Shown one piece after another: positions 58,290 through 64,000 of a DNA stretch of 64,000 nt. Origin of the DNA: Limisphaerales bacterium (GTDB taxonomy: Bacteria > Verrucomicrobiota > Verrucomicrobiia > Limisphaerales > SXTU01). The stretch spans positions 1 to 64,000 of the forward strand of contig WRPG01000024.1 of assembly GCA_009773355.1 (NCBI GenBank), in the 5' to 3' direction. A program made the position numbers and the translations under genes. Below the pieces are notes generated by a model. It was not told where the DNA came from. It ran no database searches and saw only the letters and a list, made by a program, of their open reading frames with translations. The stretch's first letter is position 1; each line of letters starts with the position of its first letter.

Positions 58290-59696
58290 ATGAGCCAGAA
58301 GTCTCCCGCCCCCGTGTCCCGCAGCGGCCGCTTCGCCAGCGGCCCCGGCGAGGATGTCGCGCGCTTCACCGAGTCCATCTCGTTCGACTGGCGGCTGTGG
58401 TGGCACGACCTCCACGGCTCGCTCGCGCACGCCGCGATGCTCCAGCGCATCGGTGTGCTCACGCGCGCGGAGTTGAAGGCGATTCAAGGCGGGCTGCGGC
58501 AAATCGCGGCTGAGATTGAGGCCGGCAAGTTCAAGTGGAAGGCCGAGCTGGAAGATGTCCACATGAACCTCGAGGCGGAGCTGACCCGGCGCGTCCCCGC
58601 CGGCGCGAAACTCCACACGGGCCGCTCGCGGAACGACCAGATCGCCCTCGACGTGCGCATGTGGCTGCGGGATGAAATCATCGAGTTCGCGCGCGAGCTG
58701 CGGGACTTGCAGCGCGCGCTCGTCGAATTGGGCGCGGCCAACGCGGCGGTCATCATCCCCGGCTACACGCATGTGCAGCGGGCGCAGCCGGTCTATTTCG
58801 CGCATCATCTGCTGGCCTACGTGGAGATGCTCGACCGCGATTACGGCCGGCTGCTCGACTGCTTCAACCGCGTGAACGTCTGTCCGCTGGGCAGCGGCGC
58901 GATTGCGGGCTCCACGCTGCCGCTCGACCGCGAGTTCGTGGCGAAGGAACTCGGCTTCGTGGATGCGAAGGGCACGCCGCAGGTCACGCAGAACTCGATG
59001 GACGCGGTGAGCGACCGCGACTTCGCGATTGAGTTCTGTTCGCTGGCGGCGCTGGTGGCGATGCATCTCTCGCGGCTGTCCGAGGACGTGATTCTCTGGG
59101 CCAGCAGCGAGTTCAACTTCATCAAGATTGCCGACGCCTACACGACCGGCTCGTCGCTGATGCCGCAGAAGAAAAACCCGGACATCGCCGAGTTGACGCG
59201 CGGCAAGACCGGCCGCGTGTATGGCAACCTCGTCGCACTGCTCACGCTGTTGAAGGGCCTGCCGATGACCTACAACCGCGACTTGCAGGAGGACAAGGAA
59301 CGGCTCTTCGACACTGCCGACACGGTGCGCGCGTGCGTGCGGCTCATGGCCGCGATGCTGCGGCACACGACGGTCAACGCCGCCGCCTGCGCCGCCGCCG
59401 CGAGCGATTCCGCGCTGCTGGCCACGGACCTCGCGGATTATCTCGTGCGGAAGGGAATGCCCTTCCGCCACGCGCACCACGCCGTCGGCGCGGCGGTGGC
59501 GCTCGCGGAGAAGCTGGGCAAGCCGCTGGGCGAGCTGACGGCGGCGGAGCTGAAGTCGGTGAACGCGGCGTTCGGGACGGATGCGAAAGAGTGCTTCAAC
59601 CTCGCAAAGGCAATGGCGCGGCGCAACCTCACCGGCGCGCCCGGCACGAAGGAAGTCGCGAAGCAGCTCGCACGGTGGCAGAAGGCGCTGCGGTGA
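58290..59696 (+). CDS. argH: Argininosuccinate lyase
   Basis: 468 residues. The signature TGSSLMPQKKNPDIAELTRG (catalytic serine loop) is intact, with the N-terminal RFASGPGEDVARFTESISFD, LHTGRSRNDQIALDVRMWLR and the catalytic-His region GYTHVQRAQPVYFAHHLLAY. It splits argininosuccinate into arginine and fumarate, the last step of arginine synthesis. I chose the ATG at 58290, directly before the conserved start. No argG is in the window. Confidence 0.97.
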   Translation: MSQKSPAPVSRSGRFASGPGEDVARFTESISFDWRLWWHDLHGSLAHAAMLQRIGVLTRAELKAIQGGLRQIAAEIEAGKFKWKAELEDVHMNLEAELTRRVPAGAKLHTGRSRNDQIALDVRMWLRDEIIEFARELRDLQRALVELGAANAAVIIPGYTHVQRAQPVYFAHHLLAYVEMLDRDYGRLLDCFNRVNVCPLGSGAIAGSTLPLDREFVAKELGFVDAKGTPQVTQNSMDAVSDRDFAIEFCSLAALVAMHLSRLSEDVILWASSEFNFIKIADAYTTGSSLMPQKKNPDIAELTRGKTGRVYGNLVALLTLLKGLPMTYNRDLQEDKERLFDTADTVRACVRLMAAMLRHTTVNAAACAAAASDSALLATDLADYLVRKGMPFRHAHHAVGAAVALAEKLGKPLGELTAAELKSVNAAFGTDAKECFNLAKAMARRNLTGAPGTKEVAKQLARWQKALR

Positions 59697-59697
59697 G

Positions 59698-59800
59698 CGG
59701 GCGGAGCGCCGGCTTGCAGCCGGCAGGTCATCCGGCCATCAGCGCCGTTCAGCAAAGTGCGTGGCCTCTGCGGGTTGCAAGCCCGCGCTACCCCTGGCGG
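59698..59800. repeat. GCGGAGCGCCGGC palindromic repeat after argH
   Basis: It contains GCCGGCTTGCAGCCGGC, followed by GCGGGTTGCAAGCCCGCGCTAC, short hairpins of the family seen at 26757 and 30458. It lies between the converging argH and kinase genes. Confidence 0.75.
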
Positions 59801-59840
59801 CGGGCAGGCGACTTCGGCGTTCGGCGAATAGCCCGCCGTC

Positions 59841-61358
59841 CTACGGCTCCAGGAAATCAAACACCGCCAGCCGCCCGCCGTCCTCCAAGGACAGCAGCAC
59901 GCGCAGGCCGGGCGTGAGTTCCACCGCGTGGCCGTGCCGGAGGTAGTCCGGCTGGTCCACGAGCAGCATGTCGGCGTTGCTCTGGTTCACGAGATACCAC
60001 TTGTCCTGATGGAAGGTGAAGTAGCCCACGGTGTCGCGCTTGGCGTCCAGCGGCGAGACGTTCGAGCGCGCGTGCCAGGGGTAGAGGTATTGCCCGTTCC
60101 AGACCGTGAGCGCGTGCTCGTCGTCCTTGAAGTCCAGCGTGTCGCTGCCGGGGCGTTTGATGTGCCGGAGGAACGTCGCCACGGGCACGGGCGCGGCGAG
60201 CTTGCGCTTGCTGAACGGGCATTCCAGCGGCAGCCCCTGCGCGACGATGAACCAGTTGTGCCCGTCGGGGCTGGGATGAACCAGGTCGAGCGTCTTCTGC
60301 AAACCCTTCTCCCATTCGCTCGCCGAGGCGCGCAGGTGCGGCGCGTGCAGGCCGACCACGAACGTCTTGATGAAGAGCTTCTCCAGATACGGCCCGAGCC
60401 GATGCGCGGAAATCTCCGGTGGCGGCTTCAACCGGTTGCTCGGGTCGTTGGGATGCTCGATGTAAAGCGCCTGCGCGCCCATGCTCAACAGATCGTCCTC
60501 CTCCGGCGACCGCGTGCTCCGCACCTTCGGCCCCGCGAGCGGATGCCGCAGCAGCAGGCTCTCGTAAATCAGCACCGCCAGCGCGTGCAGGTCCGTCTCG
60601 ATGCTCGGCTGCTTCTTCCCGGCCACGACTTCCGGCGCGATGTAGCCCGGCGTGCCCATCACCGTCGGCGGCGCGAGGCCGGGCACCACGAGCGAGTCAC
60701 AGTCAATCACGCTCGCGTCGCCGTGCTTCGGGTCAATGAGCACGTTGTTGTGCGACAAGTCCGAGTGCGCGAGGCCGGCGAAGTGCAGGCGGCGCACGGC
60801 GCTGGCCATCACGGAGCAGCACTGGAGGTAGCGCAGCAGGTTGCCGCGCTCCTCCTCGGGCACGAGCTTGCGCGACTTCGCGCCCGTGAACCACCGGCCC
60901 TTCTTCTCGCGCGTGTTGCCGGTGCGGTCCTTGAAGAAGAAGTTGCTGCGATATGCCGGCACCACGACGCCGAGCACGGGCCGGTGGAGGTTGTGCCGCT
61001 TGATGAAGTCGGCGGGCAGCGTGGGGTCGTTGTCAATGATGCCGACGGGCCAGCAGAAGTGCTTGCGCCAGTAATCCGACTGCGCGCCGCCGATGGTCGG
61101 GTTGTAGGGGCCGAGGATTTTCTCCAGGCGACGTCGGCGCTCGCCGGGGTCATTGACGTGCCCGAAGAAGAACGCGACGACGTGCTGCTTGTCCTTGGTG
61201 AAGAAGACAATTTTCTCGCCGCCGGATGCGAGGGGTTCGCTGTCGAACTCCACCGTGCTGCCGTCCGTGAGCTTGGCGCGGAGAAACTTTTGCTGCGGCG
61301 CGCCAGGCAACGGCGGCGGCGCGGGCGGCGGGGGCTTGGGTTTGGAGAGAAGAGCCAC
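59841..61358 (-). CDS. Ser/Thr protein kinase-like protein with C-terminal FHA-like domain
   Basis: 505 residues from GTG at 61358; the in-frame codons before it are repeat sequence, so the ATG at 61436 is unlikely. A proline-rich start leads to a kinase domain (about 25-310): GGEKIVFFTKDKQHVVAFFF, catalytic HSDLSHNNVLID, VIDCDSLVVPG in place of DFG, and VMGTPGYIAPEV. The last 90 residues (DTVGYFTFHQDKWYLVNQSN ... LTPGLRVLLSLEDGGRLAVF) look like an FHA-like beta-sandwich. It follows the PP2C gene on the same strand. Kinase plus phosphatase plus VWA is the makeup of the TerY-P triad; I infer that context. Confidence 0.8.
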   Translation of the reverse strand: MALLSKPKPPPPAPPPLPGAPQQKFLRAKLTDGSTVEFDSEPLASGGEKIVFFTKDKQHVVAFFFGHVNDPGERRRRLEKILGPYNPTIGGAQSDYWRKHFCWPVGIIDNDPTLPADFIKRHNLHRPVLGVVVPAYRSNFFFKDRTGNTREKKGRWFTGAKSRKLVPEEERGNLLRYLQCCSVMASAVRRLHFAGLAHSDLSHNNVLIDPKHGDASVIDCDSLVVPGLAPPTVMGTPGYIAPEVVAGKKQPSIETDLHALAVLIYESLLLRHPLAGPKVRSTRSPEEDDLLSMGAQALYIEHPNDPSNRLKPPPEISAHRLGPYLEKLFIKTFVVGLHAPHLRASASEWEKGLQKTLDLVHPSPDGHNWFIVAQGLPLECPFSKRKLAAPVPVATFLRHIKRPGSDTLDFKDDEHALTVWNGQYLYPWHARSNVSPLDAKRDTVGYFTFHQDKWYLVNQSNADMLLVDQPDYLRHGHAVELTPGLRVLLSLEDGGRLAVFDFLEP

Positions 61359-61364
61359 GAGGTT

Positions 61365-61506
61365 AAGCTCCAAGTTCCAAGCTCCAATGACCAAAGAAGC
61401 TCCAAGCTCCAAGCTCCAATGTCTCGACACGCACACTACGCCCTTCGGTTTGGAGGTTGGGATTTGGAGCTTCTTTGGTCATTGGAGCTTGGGATTTGGG
61501 ATTTAG
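61365..61506. repeat. CTCCAAG heptamer hairpin between phosphatase and kinase genes
   Basis: The arms contain an exact 24-bp match (61381-61404 with 61465-61488, GCTCCAATGACCAAAGAAGC..), flanked by tandem CTCCAAG units and their inverse, with a loop of about 60 nt. It occupies the entire intergenic gap. Confidence 0.93.
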
Positions 61507-63413
61507 AAAATCACGTTCCCCGGCAGCCGGTGCAGCACGGCCACGGTGCGGTCGTCGTTCTCACCGCGCTTCTCGAACTCCAGCCATTGCGCCAGTCCCC
61601 ATGCGGCGGACTCCTGCAGCAGCGGTGCGAGTTGCAGCAACTGCGCCTTGAAGTCCGGCAGCGGCTGGTCCACGCCCGTGTAGAACTGGCGGAAGATGGC
61701 AGTGGCCTTTTTCTCCAGCGGATAGAACGGGTCTTCGATGCCATCGCTGCACAGGAGCACACACTCCACCGCCGCGACATCGCTGATGACCTCCACGGCC
61801 TTGGCCTTGACGCGCGCGCAATCGTCGGGGACGAAGCAACTGACCTCGCCGCTGTGCGTGCCGCTGTCGCTCGCGCCGAGGCGGGCGGTGGATTTGTCTT
61901 TGCGGAGGAGGCAAATCGCGCCGTCGCCGATTTGGTTCGTCAGGAGCAGTTCGTGCTGCTCGCCGCGATAGTGCAGCGCAGTGAGGAGCGTGCAGCGGAA
62001 GTCCTTGGGCGCGCAGCCGGACTTCTTCGCCAACTCCACGAGCGCGTCCGTCGCGGCGATGGCGGCGGCGGTGACTTGCGCGGAGAGAAAATCCTTCAAC
62101 TTCGTCGCATCGGTGGCGATGGCGGAATCCACTTTCTCGGTCGCAGCGAGGAGAAACTCCACCACGCGGTGCGCGGCGACGTGGCTGCCGATGCGGCTGT
62201 GCTGGCAACTGCCCGCGCCGTCGGAGACGCACAGGACGGTCGCGCGGTCGTGGGCATCGAAGGCGAGGGAATCCTCGCGGTGCGTGCCGCCGTTGGCATG
62301 CATGCGTCCGCGTCGCGACGCGCCCGCCGCGCGCCAGCCGGGGAGCACGCGCTCGAACGCGACGGCGTCGGTGGCGGCGATGCGTTTGAGTTCCGGCGCG
62401 TGCGGTGCGATGGCGGGCGGACACCACGGCTCCTTGGCCGGGAGATTCTTCCAAGTGGCGGGCTTGGGAGGCGTGGTGGGGGCGGGTGCCGGGTTGGGAG
62501 TCCCGCCTTTAGGCGGTGGGGACGCCGCGCCGCCTGAAGGCGGGACTCCATGCGGGACGTTGGCGGTCGAGCGCGCCCCCTCTCCCTCGGAGGGAGAGGG
62601 CTGGGGTGAGGGTGAAGACGTGGGAGTCTTGGTGGATGCGGATGCAACAGAAGTAGGTGGCCGCTCTCCCTCACCCCGTCCCTCTCCCGCTGGGAGAGGG
62701 GGGGCGCTCGCGGCCGGCTGTGCGGGCGCTGCCTTCACCTTGTCCGCCGGGGCGGAGACGACGGCGGTGGCCGGGACGGTCACGGCGATGGTGGGGGCCT
62801 GGAGTTTGACCTCCTCGCGGGGGATGAAGACCGTGGCACCGGATTCCGCGATGTTGGGTGGGAGCTTCGCTGGACGGTCGGGGGCGGCGGAGGCGGGGGA
62901 ATTGGGATTCGCGGGGCCGGATTTTGCCTCTGCGGCGGGGGAATTGGCCTCTGCTGTGCCAGAAATGGCTCGTGCGGCGGTAGAAATGGGGTCTGCGGCG
63001 CTGGAAATCGCTCGTGCGGCACCAGAAATCGTATCTGAGGCGGGGGAACTGGCACGCGCGGCACTAGAATTGGCCTCTGCGGCGGTCGGATTCGGGTCTG
63101 AGGCGGTCGAAATGGGCCGTGAGGCGGTGGAATTGCGGTCTGAGGCAGCCGCAGAAGCCTTTTCTGCCGCCGCAGACGGCATTCCTGCCGCCTCCTGTCT
63201 CACATTGTGTGCCGCATGTCCCACTTCGTGTGCCGCAGACGCCTTTCCAGCGGGTTCATTTGGCACACTTGCCGTCCCCGACGGCTTTTCGACCGGCGCA
63301 GACGCGTTCCCTGCTGGCGCGGGCGGCTTCGCAGCGGCATCAGCGGGCTGGGGAACGGCAGCTTTGTCATCGGCTGGCTTGTCGGCCTTGGGTTTGCGGA
63401 ACCAGTCAAGCAT
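61503..63413 (-). CDS. PP2C-family protein phosphatase with long low-complexity N-terminal region
   Basis: 636 residues. The C-terminal 260 form a PP2C domain: GRMHANGGTHREDSLAFD, VLCVSDGAGSCQHSRIGSHV (metal-binding DG), LLCSDGIEDPFYPLEK and ENDDRTVAVL. The first 360 are Ala/Ser/Pro-rich. Residues about 85-175 are a 7-residue repeat (ASDxxS TA/SA type) encoded by 21-bp DNA units. Two palindromic repeats are also translated (PLPAGEGRGEGE / PSPSEGEGA, and PPSGGAASPPPKGG). It is predicted to dephosphorylate Ser/Thr targets of the downstream kinase. The N-terminus MLDWFRKPKADKP is probably genuine. Confidence 0.85.
   Translation of the reverse strand: MLDWFRKPKADKPADDKAAVPQPADAAAKPPAPAGNASAPVEKPSGTASVPNEPAGKASAAHEVGHAAHNVRQEAAGMPSAAAEKASAAASDRNSTASRPISTASDPNPTAAEANSSAARASSPASDTISGAARAISSAADPISTAARAISGTAEANSPAAEAKSGPANPNSPASAAPDRPAKLPPNIAESGATVFIPREEVKLQAPTIAVTVPATAVVSAPADKVKAAPAQPAASAPPLPAGEGRGEGERPPTSVASASTKTPTSSPSPQPSPSEGEGARSTANVPHGVPPSGGAASPPPKGGTPNPAPAPTTPPKPATWKNLPAKEPWCPPAIAPHAPELKRIAATDAVAFERVLPGWRAAGASRRGRMHANGGTHREDSLAFDAHDRATVLCVSDGAGSCQHSRIGSHVAAHRVVEFLLAATEKVDSAIATDATKLKDFLSAQVTAAAIAATDALVELAKKSGCAPKDFRCTLLTALHYRGEQHELLLTNQIGDGAICLLRKDKSTARLGASDSGTHSGEVSCFVPDDCARVKAKAVEVISDVAAVECVLLCSDGIEDPFYPLEKKATAIFRQFYTGVDQPLPDFKAQLLQLAPLLQESAAWGLAQWLEFEKRGENDDRTVAVLHRLPGNVIF
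62497..62549. repeat. GGAGTCCCGCCTTTAGGCGG hairpin inside the phosphatase gene
   Basis: Arms at 62497-62516 and 62530-62549 pair except for one or two bases, with a 13-nt loop. It is in frame in the low-complexity linker. Confidence 0.88.
62576..62704. repeat. CTCTCCC...GGGAGAGGG double palindrome inside the phosphatase gene
   Basis: CCCTCTCCCTCGGAGGGAGAGGG-type and CCCTCTCCCGCTGGGAGAGGG-type hairpins flank inverted GGTGAGGGTGA/TCACCC segments. The same element occurs at 63704-63841. Similar elements are widespread in GC-rich bacteria. Confidence 0.85.
62884..63177. repeat. 21-bp tandem repeat encoding a 7-residue repeat
   Basis: About 13 diverged units of the form GCCTCTGCGGCGG..GAA.TG, period 21 bp, in the phosphatase gene. 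Read on the minus strand they give xxSxAxx heptads. Units differ at third and variable positions, so the array is old rather than freshly expanded. Confidence 0.88.
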
Positions 63414-63703
63414 GGCGGGGACGGAGGAAGCTTGCTCCCGGAGGGAGCGGGGAACTTAGTCGGGGGCAAGGCGAGCCGAGGCGAGCCGACGCCCTCGGAA
63501 CCGTCCGCAAGGGCAGGCGCACCCCGGCAGGGGTGCCGGCGACGGCGGACAAGGCGGGTCCGGCGTCCCTCCGGGACGCGACTTCAAAAGGGGGCGCATA
63601 CCGGGGGCGGCGGCCTGCGGCCTTGCCCCCGGCTAAGTTCCGCTGGCCCTCCGGGCCGGGGAAAGCGCGGTGGCTGCAGGATGTGCATGGGCGGAAGTGG
63701 CCG

Positions 63704-63841
63704 TTCTCCCTCACCCTAGCCCTCTCCCGCTGGGAGAGGGGATTCGCGCTGGAGCGGCGGAAGCTGGCGGTGCTCCCTCCGACCCGAGGCGGACGGACGC
63801 CCTCCCTCGCCCAGCGGGAGAGGGCCGGGGTGAGGGAGAAG
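63704..63841. repeat. Long CTCTCCC palindrome upstream of the phosphatase
   Basis: The left arm (TTCTCCCTCACCCTAGCCCT..) and right arm (..GAGGGCCGGGGTGAGGGAGAA) pair over about 38 bp; each contains a smaller CTCTCCCGCTGGGAGAGG hairpin. It is the same family as at 62576-62704. Confidence 0.88.
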
Positions 63842-63876
63842 ACGTGGACTGTCGAACGGCGTCCGAAGGGAGAAGT

Positions 63877-63900
63877 GAGACTTCTCACGTCGTCACCTAC
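63877..63900. repeat. Single arm of the GTAGGAGACGACG family
   Basis: GAGACTTCTCACGTCGTCAC followed by CTAC, a diverged match to the right arms at 40730-40753 and 47007-47028. Confidence 0.75.
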
Positions 63901-63941
63901 GAAAAAGGAGAGAGTTGCCCACGGATGAAGTGCGAACCCAC

Positions 63942-64000
63942 TCATTGTCCAAATAGTCTGCTCCAGAAGCTCTTGGGCTTGGCAGCGGCTTCGACAGGCG
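63942..64000 (-). CDS. C-terminus of a protein cut by the window edge, possibly a VWA (TerY-like) protein
   Basis: Only 18 residues are visible, ending AAAKPKSFWSRLFGQ and a stop. A low-complexity stretch followed by a basic, aromatic KSFWSRLFGx tail is common at the end of VWA/TerY-like proteins. The position ahead of a PP2C gene and a kinase on the same strand fits the TerY-P triad. The domain itself is outside the window, so this is a guess from context. Confidence 0.4.
   Translation of the reverse strand, partial: PVEAAAKPKSFWSRLFGQ

Larger units (their letters stand above)
63414..63941. other. Non-coding gap with palindromes
   Basis: No gene is seen. It holds GC-rich short palindromes (63440-63660, e.g. 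CCCTCCGGGACGCG, GGCCCTCCGGGCC), then the large CTCTCCC palindrome and one arm of the GTAGGAGACGACG family. Open frames here are consequences of base composition. Confidence 0.6.

Noticed and set aside
59928-62537. An 869-residue plus-strand frame
   Set aside because: It is a shadow of the kinase and phosphatase genes and crosses the repeat between them, with no domain.

Overview
This is GC-rich chromosomal DNA that looks verrucomicrobial (PVC superphylum). The markers are a DUF1549/DUF1553 cytochrome protein paired with a DUF1501 Tat protein, a multidomain PVC-type dehydrogenase/cytochrome/ThuA protein, SBBP and LVIVD beta-propellers, a PQQ-type sugar dehydrogenase, and an unusually heavy load of short hairpin repeats. 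The assignment is inferred from gene content; no rRNA or tRNA gene was seen.

Layout. 0-7.6 kb: a TPR protein, a U32 peptidase-family (RNA hydroxylase-like) gene carrying five in-frame repeat insertions, a WecA/MraY-like transferase, a 4HBT thioesterase and an SBBP propeller. 7.6-11.5 kb: a minus-strand catabolic operon (MFS transporter, DapA-like aldolase, zinc dehydrogenase). 11.7-15.8 kb: a lone DGQHR-domain protein, ffh and a membrane-anchored SGNH-like protein. 15.9-21.6 kb: xylA followed by three small cargo modules (a toxin/antitoxin-like pair, a secreted protein, a Fic protein), each closed by another, diverged copy of the xylA 3' end. 21.6-28.9 kb: LVIVD propeller, PAS histidine kinase, response regulator with a dead kinase-like tail, and ppk1. 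29-41.5 kb: secreted PVC catabolic proteins, with a methyltransferase and a polysaccharide deacetylase on the other strand. 41.5-50 kb: acylphosphatase, phosphoesterase, heptosyltransferase, radical SAM, DNA methyltransferase-nuclease, GNAT, HAD-Nudix fusion, folB and a subtilase. 50.2-59.7 kb: PpiD-like chaperone, RluA, YebC, an ECF sigma with a small membrane protein, a large membrane protein, a quinone oxidoreductase-like enzyme and argH. 59.8-64 kb: a kinase/PP2C pair and probably the end of a VWA protein, resembling the TerY-P signalling triad.

Two things stand out. First, about 35 hairpin repeats are scattered through the window. Many have different sequences but one architecture: 7-bp units in tandem, arranged as inverted arms of about 30-60 bp. 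They lie between genes, across stop codons and, surprisingly often, in frame inside genes, where they add linkers, C-termini and domain junctions. Second, the xylA 3' end is present four times with one gene module between successive copies. This looks like repeated insertion at a protein-gene 3' end that restores the end each time, with no recombinase gene in the window.

Most long open frames antisense to these genes are GC-driven shadows and are omitted. Start codons are mostly inferred from homology and signal peptides, because Shine-Dalgarno motifs are weak here.
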